Part shown: positions 1-11,444 of the stretch, piece after piece
Layout of the letters: the number at the start of each line of letters is the position of its first letter
How positions within the stretch are numbered: position 1 is the first letter of the stretch
Origin: Liolophura sinensis
Taxonomy: Eukaryota; Mollusca; Polyplacophora; Chitonida; Chitonidae
NCBI RefSeq assembly: GCF_032854445.1
Contig: NC_088302.1
Coordinates: 33,759,979-33,823,978, forward strand
Direction of reading: 5' to 3'
Length of the DNA: 64,000 bases
The notes under the pieces: generated by a model
Database searches by the model: none
What the model was told of the DNA's origin: nothing
The model's input: the letters and a program-made list of their open reading frames with translations, nothing else
Translations under genes and position numbers: made by a program

Positions 1-524
1 ACAGGCCATGCAGTGATTCGAAAAATACATTCGCACGCTCGAATCCAGCTCTTGCTAGCATGATTCGACCGAAGCTTTAAACCAGGGAGTTTGTGAATCG
101 AATACCGGACTCATACATACCCTGCACACCTTCCCACTGTCATGTGTTTGGAAAAATCTTGAATATGACATCATCACATAAATCTACGGAAGCCTATATA
201 TCGGCGCTGTTTTAAATAAAAACGAGCGTCCCGCTAATTCGTTTAAAACGGATGACTAGTTCGTTAAATCGGATTACTTATTCCTATTAGCGAATTTTCA
301 ATTCGTTATACCGATTTAACAAAGCGTGTTAACGGATAAGCAATCCGTTATAAACCCTTCTCTAATTCCTTTAGACAGATGATAGCAATGCGTTATAACA
401 ATTTCAAAATATAAAACAGAAATCTGTTTACTTTGTTCGTGTAGACACGTCATAGAGAGAATGGCTTTAAGCTTGTCTCCAAGATATGTCTCCAAGATTG
501 TTTGCAAACCACTATATGGTCATC
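1..524. other. Intergenic, no gene seen
   Basis: No coding exon is recognisable. Positions 220-360 are AT-rich and carry many variants of short words such as TTCGTTAAA, AACGGAT and AATCCGTTA in both orientations, which suggests a decayed inverted-repeat element without clear ends. Confidence 0.4.
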
Positions 525-862
525 ATTTATTTATTTGATTGCATGTACGTACTCAAGAATATTTCACTTATATATACGACGGCGGCCAGCATTATGGTGG
601 GAGGAAACCAGGCAGAGCTCGGAGGTAACGGACGACTATCCACAGGTTGATGGCAGACCTTCTCACGTTAAGCTGTACGACTGGGGAGAAAACCTTCTCA
701 CGTTAAGCTGTACGACTGGGGAGAAATCCTTCTCACGTTAAGCTGTACGACTGGGGAGAAAACCTTCTCACGTTAATCTGTACGACTGGGGAGAAATCCA
801 GCTTAAAACCACCACATCAGTGAGATGCCCCGAGTCACTGTCCTGAGCTAACGCTCGGCCAC
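525..862 (-). repeat. SINE group 1 copy with internal 35-bp expansion
   Basis: On the - strand this reads as the group 1 SINE: the 3' tail (AAATAAATAAA type, then GAGTA-CGT) lies at about 525-560 and the body with CATAATGCTGGCCGCCGTCG lies at 575-600. The region matching GTACGTGGGAAGG in other copies has been expanded into four near-identical 35-bp units at about 659-798. The head is diverged from other copies. Confidence 0.75.
659..798. repeat. Tandem repeat, 35-bp unit x4
   Basis: Units begin near 659, 694, 729 and 764, each carrying TTCTCACGTTAAGCTGTACG followed by ACTGGGGAGAAA. Differences are few (AACC/ATCC and one AAG/AAT), so the expansion is young compared with the host SINE. Confidence 0.9.
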
Positions 863-1466
863 AGGTTATTTGTACTTGCGCTATACTGCTCAATCATGTT
901 AGTGTATCGCCACATATTGATATTTGGGACATATATAATGATATTATCTTACCCCACGCCACCCCCCACCCGCGGTACACAGGATGGTTCGATCCTGGCC
1001 GTGGACAGCGATTTAGCGGATTGTCGCATTCACACTTGCTCGTGGGACCACAACTGTTTGCGCAGCCTCGCTAACCTTCGTTAAGTACACGTCTCTTACC
1101 AATATGCATGGTTTGAACACCTGCATGTCACAGCCAGCAAAGTGGGAAAAAGCAAACAAAGACGTCATGATAAGCAAGGAACGACAAGATTTCCGAGAAG
1201 AATATATCCCAAGACAAGCCGAACCTTTTATCTCTACACTAGCGCCTCTATTAAGCCTCATGCCTCTTTCATAGTCGTCATCAGGAATAAATTAATTGAA
1301 TGAATTGGAATTGAAATTAAAAATTGATATATATCTTGACTTGTTACATGTTGCAATCTGTTTTTATATTATACACCCCATATACAGATCTATTTTTTTC
1401 TTTCTTTAATGTGTTGTAAATGTAGAGATGTTTAGATACTTTGTTGATACAATGTTCGTGGATACC
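863..1466. other. Intergenic, nothing recognised
   Basis: Mixed-composition sequence without a supported exon. Short open frames exist on both strands, but none has a domain, a start in good context or convincing splice sites. Confidence 0.35.
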
Positions 1467-1469
1467 TTA

Positions 1470-1674
1470 TTTCTTCTCAAATTTGGGACACCTGGCCTGC
1501 TCTTTTTGCCAATATATATGTAATTGTAGCAGGAATATTTATTTTCCTTTTTCTCACATGGTTAGGATATCTAATGAGCAACATACTCATATCTTTACTT
1601 TTCCAAAAGGCTGGTAAAGAAATGTAATATTCTACTTTCAACACTACTGATATCTGTCCCAAATTTTAGAAGAA
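1470..1674. mobile_element. Short inverted-repeat (MITE-like) element
   Basis: Inverted ends: TTCTTCTCAAATTTGGGACA at 1471-1490 pairs with its reverse complement at 1655-1674, 19 of 20 matching. The interior of about 165 bp has no coding capacity. TTA occurs just outside both ends, possibly a 3-bp target duplication of PIF/Harbinger type, but the exact left border is uncertain by one base. Confidence 0.6.
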
Positions 1675-1935
1675 TTAGGGTAGAGCTGTTTCGTTTTATC
1701 CATTGGAGTTATCTCCCTTATTCTCTGTGTCATATTAAGGAGATTAACAAATTCTATAACGTCTGATTGAGACGAAGTTCATCATAGTTGCATCGACGTC
1801 TTCACCAGGGTTTGCTAGCAAACAATTTTTATAAATATCATTGCATAAACCGAAAGCAGAACATACAAAAAACATGCTCGAATCTAGAATTGCATTGTAT
1901 TATACATGTAACAGATATTTGTACTGTTTGTCGTT

Positions 1936-2105
1936 ATTTATTTGTTTATGTTTATATTATTTTACTGGTATTTTATGCCGTACTCTAAAACATATCACTT
2001 ATGCGATATATTGCATTATATTGGGAGGAAACTGTTGGAAGCCCGGTAGAAACCCACCACCACCCACAGGTTGCTGATAGACCTTCATATACGTACAAAG
2101 GGAGA
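1936..2105 (-). repeat. SINE group 1 fragment
   Basis: Degenerate 3' half in reverse orientation: the tail TTTACTGGTATTTTATGCCG-type sequence is followed by the AACCCACCACCACCCACAGG block and GACCTTCATATACG. It is older than most copies here. Confidence 0.65.
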
Positions 2106-2662
2106 AGAAGGCAGAGTGGTCATTATTATAGGATAAACTATACTTCACACTTATGTATTAAATGTGCCAGACAATGGCACCATTTATATTGTCCTTGTTC
2201 TACACATGAGAACATGTCGTGGCCGAGATCGTATATATACGAAGAGTAACTTTCTTTCCCTAAGACACAGGAGGTGTGGGTTCATCCCGGCCCTAGACAT
2301 GGAATTTTGTGATTCTCCCGGGACTTGGTTGGCGACGGTTGCGTGGCTATTTGTGCAATCAGCTATTGATTTACGACCACTTGTTTTTCACCAAAATATG
2401 GTGTATATATGTGCGTCACGTGGGAACGTTCGTCAGAAGTTCGCCAAGTGTCAATGGTTTACCATTGGTATTCTTCGGTTTCTCAACCCATACAAATGAT
2501 CAACATCCTGTAAGTCAAAAATTCCTATGTATAAAGTTGAGCAAAAGTCAAATACACACTATAAATCATTCAGAAAACATTGCAAAATCTTAATACAGTG
2601 TACATGTATTTCTTCCAGAAAAATATGTACATATATATACTAACCTCAGTCTGGAGATGTTT

Positions 2663-2931
2663 CAGGGGCCTCCGTGCCCTCAGTTGGTTAGCGCTGCTAG
2701 CGCAGCGTAATGACCCAGGAGTCTCTCACCAATGCGGTCGCTGTGAGTTCAAGTCCAGCTCATGGTGGCTTCCTCTCCGGCCGTAAGTGGGAAGGTCTGC
2801 CAGCAACCTGCGGATGGTCGTTGGTTTCCCCCCGGGCTATGCCCGGTTTCCACCCACCATAATGCTGGTCGCCATCGAATAAGTGAAATACTCTTGAGTT
2901 CGGCGTAACACACTAATGAAATAAATAAATA
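2663..2931 (+). repeat. SINE group 1, full length with target duplication
   Basis: Complete copy: tRNA-like head with GCGTAATGACCCAGGAGTCT and the promoter-B-like GAGTTCAAGTCC, the conserved CCACCATAATGCTGG core, and an AAATAAATAAAT tail. It is flanked by a perfect 12-bp duplication CTGGAGATGTTT (2651-2662 and 2932-2943), which fixes both ends and shows retroposition. Confidence 0.93.
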
Positions 2932-2943
2932 CTGGAGATGTTT

Positions 2944-4360
2944 TAAGATTTATCTACACATTCATATGCCGCAGCTTGTCGAAAGACACAATGGAACAGC
3001 TATTTGAATAAGAATGGAAAGATGAGAGCGATGTATACGGTTGTCTTCGTGTTCGCATGATCGTATAATCATCCTTATTTAACTCAAACTGACGTGTTCC
3101 TTAAACTCTTCACAATTAAACAGTTATGGGCTTCTCTAATGGGTCGATATAATTTTTTAATCACACACGAGGAAAATCAATATTTAACTGATAAGGACCA
3201 TGGGCTCGATGTTGTTTTCCATGTTTCACAGAGCTGGTAAATTGAAAAATAAAAATTGTTGATGTGATGATATTCGTCGGAAAATACAAAAAACCTATGT
3301 AGCACTCCAAAGTCGTGTTAGGCATATGATGCAAACGGCTTATATATCATGTTTAAACCAATTATTTACAATAACTGCGCTTTACGTGCTAGTTCACCGT
3401 CACACGATTGGCGCAGCTAGAATCCTCATTGGCCAATCAGTATACATGTACTTGGACTTTCCACATCCAGAGGTTAAGACTGTCTGATGGATTCTCCGTG
3501 CATTGAAAGATTTGTCTTCCTTTAGCAAAGGCGCTTTGCAATAAGCCGGACGGCTTCATAGACTCTGAAGAAACAAGCCGATGGTATCAGTTAAAGTTTT
3601 GCTACCATGTAATACGTTCCAACAAAAAAGTCCAAATGGGGCCATTTAATTAGAACGAAGGTGTAAGTGGTTTCTTTGGCCTATACATGAGTTCTTATAT
3701 AGATAGATATCTTATATCTATATCGATATCTTTGTTTATGGCCAAAGGTCTCTCAAAACTGCGAGCAGAAAGCTTAGTGTATACGATGACGTGACACTGT
3801 TTATTTTTAAGTTAAGTTTGCCTGCATGCATGACCTTGAATTTCCATTTCCTTTAAGCGTTGTCTTTCTAAAACAAGACTATTTGATTCCAGGACAATAT
3901 ATTTATACTTGACCTCTAAAGTTACATCCGATGACATTCCGATATATTAATACAGGTTGTTTCAACAGTCGCACTCGCTAAATATAGAATAGCATGTTAC
4001 ATATATACTTCTGAATTTCTCCAAATATGTTACCTTTTACGAACTAACTTAATGTTAACTTTTGTGAATTTCTGAAGCACTTCGACGCATAAATGTCCGA
4101 TGTATAGGCTACATTCCCTATACTGGAGCTTGTTTTTATGGGCCGGCCGCTAAAATCAGTTGACTCACAACCTGTCAGAAGCAATGACTAAAAAAAAGGC
4201 TAAAGGGTGGGCCAAAGTGACAACTAGATTATGTTCCTTCTTTGTACATATGTTAACACGAGATTTCCATGGTGCCAGTAAATTACATGGCATAGACCAT
4301 GGTTTCCACGACGACTGCGCCGACGTATACGCTGATGTGGGTTTCACATCTTGTGCCACA
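2944..4360. other. Upstream region of gene A, no exon recognised
   Basis: About 1.4 kb with no supported exon. An inverted pair of CCAAT boxes (ATTGGCCAATC) lies near 3430 and an AT-rich run with self-complementary AGATATC words at 3700-3732. Whether any of this regulates gene A cannot be told from sequence. Confidence 0.35.
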
Positions 4361-4369
4361 GTATGACAT

Positions 4370-4490
4370 TTCGTATGACGTCATTGATTGATCATGCGTC
4401 ATCATGTGATGTAATCTATTTGTGACGCAATTTCTTCTGTTTCCATATGGAATGAGAAGGACCAAGTTGGGTACCAACACACAAGCACAG
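4370..4490 (+). promoter_or_regulatory. Distal promoter and possible first exon 1a of gene A
   Basis: A consensus CRE (TGACGTCA, 4376-4383) is followed by further TGACG-type half sites and a good splice donor, ACAG|GTAAGA, at 4490/4491. Gene B has the same arrangement at 48469-48592: CREs, a TTCTTCTGTTTC block, then a purine-rich stretch and a donor. The shared layout supports a real, probably non-coding, first exon; the transcription start is not determined. Confidence 0.5.
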
Positions 4491-4835
4491 GTAAGATTTA
4501 ACTTTTATTACAAAGTAATCTCAACACAAAGTAAACGTGACTGATTACGAGGTCTTTTTTGTGCCCACTTAGTGTAGCCATCAACTACTCGCCCATTTTA
4601 AATTCGATGGTATTTTACATGCAAGCTTGTGGCTTAGCACACATGTCATGAGTGTACATTTTATAGCAAACGTGTGCAAAAAGATATATGAATATTTCTC
4701 CACCGGAAACTTATTATACCTTTCCATATCTATCAAGTTTGTAAAAATGAGATTTGACATTTGGTATGGTAGGACTATATGCTCGATGCTGGGCCAGTAT
4801 TGCCATGTATTGGTTCTATTATAATGACGTAGCAT

Positions 4836-4961
4836 TTATGACGTCAGTAAGAATGTGAGTTACAGTAACGCATGTCGTTTATGACGTCATAAACGATATC
4901 GACAAAGTATCAGTCTTGTGAGAAGAAGTGTTGTGTAGAGATTACAGAAAGCTAGCTGAAA
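4836..4961 (+). promoter_or_regulatory. Proximal promoter and possible first exon 1b of gene A
   Basis: Two more perfect CREs lie at 4839-4846 and 4882-4889; the second is the centre of a 22-bp perfect palindrome (4875-4896). The stretch from about 4905 to the donor GAAA|GTATGT (4961/4962) aligns with 49035-49090 before the gene B coding exon. TGACGTCA is the known CREB/ATF (bZIP) site, so cAMP or stress-type control is inferred. Confidence 0.55.
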
Positions 4962-5148
4962 GTATGTGTTTGTGGATAAAGATATGGTTATAGAATAAGA
5001 TTACAATGCAAAGTCTGGAATAGCACAAGTTTGAAGTGGTAAATGTACGTTGGCATATGTACGTTTAGCATAGTGGTTATAGAACTATTTCGCTGAAGGC
5101 CAACACTTTAAAGGCATATTTTTTCCCTTTCAGATAAGTGCATTGAAA

Positions 5149-7229
5149 ATGGATATTACTTATTCAACTGATGACGATTGGGGAACGGATATAGGTATGT
5201 ATAAACCTACGCAAATTATATACTTAATACTAATTATCTCAACGTATTATAAAGACAAGAATTGCCGGATACGTAATCAAGGCTGAATCTTTAGACCTAA
5301 ATGTTTCCACAATCACTGTGTTAGACTCGGCACTTAAACTCTGACGTGTATATGTAAGCCTCTGACACGACCATGAGTATCTTTTAAGTAAAGGCCTATA
5401 TGTGTTCTTTTCTGTAGTTTTGCTTGTCATATATATATAGTATTAAGACGTCCTTGTATGGTGTGATTACATCTTTAATAGTGCATTTCTTACATGTGTC
5501 TTTATTGTCAATGATGACGACGAAAGGTTATAGTGTAGTCTGAAAGACTTCACCTTTCTATATGTTTATGAATTATCGGGATGTTGCTTCCTTTTCATTT
5601 TCTGAATCTGTTCATATGTTTTAATTTTTATATCAGTTTGACAAAAATACATAGCAAAAGACACATTACCTTATGTATGGACATCAGGGCTCAGAGCCAA
5701 TATTAGGTAGAGATGTACGCTGGTTAATTCTAAAAGTGTGTCTCCAGAAGTGGACTGTTTTATCTCCAACCCGCTTCTTGGGACCAGCATATTACACGCT
5801 TGAATTTTAACATCCATTGTGATAATTAACTGAAATTCATTCGTCGGCCTCTAGGTTTCGCTTGTGATGCCATACTGAAATCAGAATCTAGCCTGGTCGG
5901 AGGGTTCTTCCACGTGGCCACCGGATCCAGGAACCTCTGGGACGACATAGATCACCACTTATGGCCTGAAGAATGGCCAGCAAACGAATCTTTCGTTCAA
6001 AAGTTTCCGAAACCAGCTGCATTACGCCCTCAGACTCCCCGAGAAAAATCAGTGTCCCGATACCTGGCCATGAGCTTAGCGAAATTAGGGAACACACAGA
6101 CCCCCGGGAAAGCCTGTACTTCTGAGAGGACGGAAGCAACCCTGAAGGGGACCCAGAGCACAGCCTACCAGAACTTGTGCCCAAAGAAACTAAGCCTAAG
6201 TCGGCAAGGCCCCAAGTATCTTCAGCCAACTCAAAACCTTACACTCTAGGTAGGGGGCATCTTTATACATCATGCACATTTGTCATTTAATGCAGAGGCC
6301 ACTTTCACAAAGTCATATTTCTCGTAATTTTTTTCCTAAAAAACGTTGTCTAGGTTATAATGCCATAAGGCGAGGTTATTTACGAGAAAAGTTTCGAAAA
6401 ACTAATTTACGAAGTTTTGTGAAAGTCTGTCCTGGACTTATTTATTTTAACCAGGATATTTGTGTTTTCGTGAGTAAATGTATATGCATTCTGATCAGGT
6501 CTAAAATGTTTTTATTTTTTAAGGTAAAATTGATTGTATTTGCACAAAAGGCTTATACATGCAACTATGATAATTTGTGATCTTCGTCGTAGGTACCAAG
6601 GACCAAGTTAACAAACCAAAGTTCTTTCACCTTGGAGACTACTCGGGCAACAGACCATACAGCGTCGCCTCCAGTTACCAGAACCGTGAGAAATCGCCGA
6701 AAATGCCGTACTTCCCTGAGATAATGATTAAAATGCAATCGACTGCAAATGTCAGTAGTAAATTTGAAAAGGTTAAATCGTCAGAGAAGAACTGTCTACA
6801 AGAATCTGTGCAGCATGTTTTAAAGGGCAAATCAGCCAAGGAAGACCTTCGGCAGAAGCCTGTGCCAAATGATGAAAAGCTCCAAACGCCTGTACAGGTA
6901 GACAACGTCTCTGCATTCGAAATGCGAATGTTGATGTCAGTGAAGCCGGAAAAGAAATCAAAACTGCTGAACCAGCACGAAAACCAAGGGTAACAAGACC
7001 ACGACGTGTAACAACCGTCAAGATGAAGACTGGCGCTGACCAGAGTAAAAGCTCAAATAGTGCCCAAAAGGAGTAATGCCTTCATGATATTGCCAGTGAT
7101 GGAAACAACAATAAAAAAGTCACAGGATGCCGCCGTCTAGGAGCGGCACTCCGAGGAATAGGTCAACGTCTGCGCTCCGTGTTTACAGCGTGTTGCTCCG
7201 CTTCCAGGAAATGGAGGGGTGTGGTATAA
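5149..7229 (+). pseudogene. Gene A: disrupted paralogue of gene B, unknown family
   Basis: Exons by splice signals and alignment to gene B: 5149-5194 (ATG in AAAATGG), 5855-6249 and 6593 to about 7229, all introns phase 1 as in gene B. The first exon ends in the shared WGTDIG; the second has GGFFHVATGSRNLWDDID, HHLWPEE and TPREKSVSRYLAM; the third has NKPKFFHLGDYSG and MPYF. Relative to gene B the frame slips by one base in the second half of exon 2 (about 6120-6190) and again near 6880-6910. An in-frame TAA follows at 7074-7076, yet the homologous C-terminus (RSVFTAC) continues to a stop at 7227-7229. If exon 2 is read without the slip it ends in TAG at the donor. Assembly error is possible; otherwise it is a recent pseudogene. 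A poly(A) signal, AATAAA, lies at 7437-7442. I recognise no known domain. Confidence 0.6.
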
Positions 7230-7436
7230 GACATTGTATAACCGTAATTACCGAGAGATGTTGGTTTCTGGGTATGGATGCATGCATTAGCAAGAGATGA
7301 TGTGGGTGACCAGGACGTGCATATAGCCGACTTTACAGTGTATGCCTTTCCCACAAAGGCTTTACATTTATATGTATACACTGAGGTTGTATATTTTTCT
7401 ATCCAAACATACCGTTTTTGTGTTTGTTTTTGTTCA

Positions 7437-7442
7437 AATAAA
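7437..7442 (+). terminator. Poly(A) signal of gene A
   Basis: Canonical AATAAA about 210 bp after the last homologous codon of gene A, in a T-rich 3' context. Confidence 0.5.
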
Positions 7443-7994
7443 AATGGTACAAATCCATATCATGCTTACTATTACATTTTTCCACGAAGAACGATGGATG
7501 CAAGTCAACCCTCTTTTTAACCGACCAAATTATTGTTAGATGTTTTTGGGTGTTGTTGTCGTTGCCACTTTCGCAGTGAACCTAGTTTTCCCTAACTTGC
7601 GCTTTGTCACCTGTTTCTGTATGCATGGTATAGCTGATTTGTGACGCCATACTGAAGATTATTTCACTTAATACGTGACTGCATTAGAGGAAAGAGCGCA
7701 CGCCGCTCGAGACAGACGACCCTGGTTTAATCCAGTCAAACCCCACCGATCAGCTTGCTGGTCATTATTACTCGCTATCTGATACTCCTCGCTTGGCGCC
7801 CATGGTTAATTGGGATAGCTCAGACACTGATCGGTGCGATGTCAGCATTTTGTAATTAGTGGATGTCATATTTGGTGTTCTTCAAGTTTCATTGCAGTGA
7901 ACCAGCATACCCATATACATGTATTGGCCTATAGACATTGTGACCTAGCAAGCAATCAGATTCAGCCCCACAAAAAAATTTCCTTTCCCGTCGC

Positions 7995-8128
7995 ACCTGG
8001 AAAGGTTTGTCAGCACTGCGTGGGTAGTCATGGATTCCCCCCCCCCCCCCCCCCCCCCGAGTCCTGCCCGGTTCCCTCACACTACATAATACTTGCCATC
8101 GTGACATCCGGCGTAAAACACAAGGCAA
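7995..8128 (+). repeat. SINE group 1, 3' fragment with poly-C
   Basis: Diverged 3' half: GGAAAGGTTTGTCAGCA, then a C tract of about 19 at 8039-8057 where other copies have CCCCCGGG, then the GCCCGG and GGCGTAAAACAC blocks and an AAATAAA tail. Confidence 0.7.
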
Positions 8129-8669
8129 ATAAAGAACTGTCAAAACAAATTTACCGTTGTCGTGATTCGAGCTACAAATCAATAAAATGTGGAGTGATTG
8201 TTCTGGAAATACGCAATAAAACTTCAGTCACTTTTAATGAGTGAGGCTCTGATCGAAACCCTGCTCGCGGACACAAACCCGGTAAAGTGATGAGCATGTT
8301 GAACACAGATGACATGGAGATACGATTCTATTATATCGCCAATGCTTATTTACCAGAATATCTATATTTAGTTACGTTGCTGTAGGATACAGTTGAGTTA
8401 GGTTTGAGAGACATAAAAACATTGAAACACTGGAAATATATGCAGTCGTTTCTGACACCATTGTTAATAAACCATTGGTTGGAGGCTATGATAAGGTTCA
8501 TTTTTTGCATATTTTTTTTTTGTTACGGTAAAGTGGGTACATTACCCGAAATAAGGAACAAAGGTGAGGAGTGAAATTTGTAAATTGTAGATCAAACTTG
8601 CCGGAGATAACAATTTCCACTACCCTGACATGCATGTATATAGTTAATGCCATTTTTACTATTATAGGG

Positions 8670-8811
8670 CGTCGTGAGTTCAAGTCCAGCTCATGCTGGC
8701 TTCCTCTCCGGCCGTACCTGCGAATGGTCGTGGCTTCCCCCCGGCCGCCGTCGTATAAGTGAAATATTCTTGAGTCCGGCGTAAAACACAATCAAATAAA
8801 TAAATATTCTA
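8670..8811 (+). repeat. SINE group 1, internally deleted
   Basis: Begins at GTGAGTTCAAGTCCAGCTC (head missing), lacks the stretch between the GGCTTCCCCC block and CCGCCGTCGTATAAGTG, and ends with AAATAAATAAATA. Confidence 0.8.
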
Positions 8812-8862
8812 CTATATACATACCTGTACTTTAAAATACTATCTGTAGCAAATCTAATCTTG

Positions 8863-8866
<4 letters not shown>

Positions 8867-8919
<53 letters not shown>
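8867..8919. repeat. (TA)n microsatellite
   Basis: About 26 uninterrupted TA dinucleotides, followed by TTTATTTATA-type sequence. Confidence 0.95.
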
Positions 8920-8926
<7 letters not shown>

Positions 8927-9915
8927 TATATATTTATCTATTTATTTATCCATCTTTCGGACAATCGCGTCTCGAGTTTGAGACCAGCTTCCGATAGTCA
9001 GGGAATTTGTCAGGTGTACCGGTATACCTGACGAACAGTGACAACTTTAATTTAATATTATTTACTTTAACTTAAGCGCTACAGACACGGGTATTTCTAA
9101 TTAAGAATTATAATTAATGACTGCGTGGCCAGAAAAAATGTGCAATGCGGAGGATTTGCTACTTTTACAGCCTCCACGGAGTGTCTATTTATATACATGC
9201 ATTACATACAAGGTAAAAGCTAATCTGTAAAATTGACACAATACTTAGTGTTCTGAGAATAGGTGCAACAGGTCGTGTTATTGCTAGACTATTATAGTAT
9301 ACATCTATGTTAAACATGACAGACTTGTTCTGCTTGTCCAACAGAACACTTTTGTGGGTGTATTAACAGAGTATTGTATTGTCCCTACCACAAATATTAT
9401 AGAAGATATCCTAACATAATTTTAACAGAATTGGTTTTTAGAGTGTACTGAGAACGAAAGCGAGCCAAAAGGTGATGTGTCTGTCTAGAGGCGGTGCATT
9501 TGTGTTAACCTTGATCTTTAAACGCCAGCTGTCATGTGAAGAGTGGCGGACTGCGGACAGGCTTGCACGTGCGTACGTGAGTACATAACCTGCCTGTGAG
9601 TTCGTGGGTAAGCGAACAAAACACCTGTTCGCCTTAGTGCAGGCGGCAATGTCTACTACAGTTTCAAGTTTGTGTGGGTTTACTAGTGATGACACGTGGG
9701 AACACCTACCCGGAATTGATAGCTGAGACGACAGTGGCTACGGACAGACAAATTATTTGATGCCCAGCAGTAGTGTACTGAAGCCATCAAGTGAAGTACA
9801 GAGGTGTTCGAGGTAAGCTTATGGAATAAGACAGGGCTGTGAAAGTATAGGCCTACGTTACCACAGCCCTACAGAGGTAGGTGAGTAGGCCCTACATGCA
9901 TGTGGGATCAGTTCG
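8920..9915. other. Intergenic, nothing recognised
   Basis: About 1 kb without a supported exon. 9438-9720 is more GC-rich and open on the - strand (about 85 codons), but it has no recognisable domain or splice context. Confidence 0.35.
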
Positions 9916-9924
9916 GTGTATGAG

Positions 9925-9990
9925 TAGCTCTGACGGGGCCATCTCTTCATCCTATAGATCTTAGGGTGAAGAGACGGCCCGTCAGAGCTA
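9925..9990. mobile_element. 66-bp hairpin element with 9-bp target duplication
   Basis: Two arms of 29-30 bases (9925-9954 and 9962-9990; TAGCTCTGACGGG at the tips) are reverse complements with two mismatches and one bulge around a 7-base loop. The unit is bracketed by a perfect 9-bp direct repeat, GTGTATGAG, at 9916-9924 and 9991-9999. A 9-bp duplication with TIRs of this size fits a MULE-type transposase; the element appears to be two terminal repeats with almost no interior. Confidence 0.75.
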
Positions 9991-10559
9991 GTGTATGAGC
10001 TACACACACAGTACATGCGACAGTAGCCCGAAAATCCCTTCTAAGGAGATAACTTGTATTTACTGATACGCGGAGACCGCTGCCATCCTTAGCCTGGACG
10101 ACGTCTGCACCCGAGCACCAGGCGCTCAAAGTTATCTTTCATTATTTGAACAGGCGCAAAACATCGTTGGCAAGAAATCACGAAAGGCCAATAAAAAAAA
10201 CCCTTTGATTGTAATCGCACTTGCTCGCACTAAACGAATGTCTCTCTTAATCCCTGTCTATTAAACATCTCGACTTTCGCGTGAACATCACCTCCGAAGG
10301 AAATGTCCAAAGTCTGTCAACTCCATCGTTTATTCCGGCTCTCCGCCATTTATAGCCTTTTCCACCCGCCTTCAGGAGCTGCACGAACTGGCGTGCATGA
10401 GCGTCACACTTGAGACAGATACCATCGAGCTGTTAATTCTGCAAGACTGATCGGAAGCTAGAGACTACTTGATCTTCTTAGTAACAAACAGCGTGGGTGA
10501 AGAACGGTCCTCTCAGCGTTATTGCATAGGAAAATGCTTATTTTTGAATCCCTATGAGT

Positions 10560-10864
10560 GATCTTGTATCCGTTGCATTTTTATAATTCTCAGCTCTCCA
10601 GATGGTCAGTGTAATGCGTTAACACTGGGCGGCCATCTTGTTTTAGACGCGAGGGTGGTCACGTGACTACTACGACCTGTATTACAGAATGACAGCCAGC
10701 AGTTGGCACCAGCAGAATGCTGTGTGAGGTTGTCCGAATTTGTCTGGACGGCCACAGTATTTGCCTCACTGGACAAGCCGCTACAGGGAAGACGTTTACA
10801 GTAAATTAAATCCAAGAATCAGTGAAAAACTTTGAAAGTCAGATGCAATAACATGCGTAAGAGG
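10560..10864 (+). other. Possible untranslated first exon
   Basis: A local rise in GC, a CACGTGAC E-box/CRE-like word near 10660, no long open frame, and a good donor AGAG|GTAAGA near 10865. It could be a 5'UTR exon of the SLC16 gene 7.6 kb downstream, whose coding exon is preceded by a possible acceptor (GATTGTTGCAG near 18381). This is inference from position only. Confidence 0.2.
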
Positions 10865-11444
10865 TAAGACAGTTGTTTTTATGATATTGATAGCTAAACA
10901 CGGGCCGATTCCGCAAAGCCATTTCTGACTCTTTAGCATGTTCGATTCTGGATGTAGAATTTTGAACAGATTTATATTTAACTACTACAGATGAGGGTGA
11001 CAAAATTTTAATTTCTGAAGCAGAAAAACTAGATTTATGATCGCATTTCAGTTTTGACTTCAGTCAGAAATGGTTTTGTGGAATCGGCCATGGTACGATG
11101 CTTTTTAAAGATAGTGTCGCTAACATTTTTGAAAAAAAAAAAAAAGACGAAGAGAGTAGAATTAATAATAAATAAATAATTACTGAGAGGATTAAAGGCA
11201 GAATTGCCTATATATGTACATTGGATGTGACTCCTTAAATATTTATTAACCTCAGGTAATACATGTATTTGGTGTACAATAATAATTGGTAAACTTAAGT
11301 TATCAAAAACATAAATTAAGATATGTTCAAATTTTAATGGCCACAAAGTACTGTACATATATTATTCTCACATTAATTTTACATACTGAACTCAGTTTTT
11401 ATTTGTCCAGCTGTGTTTAGTTAGTAAGGTTAACTATTCAACTA

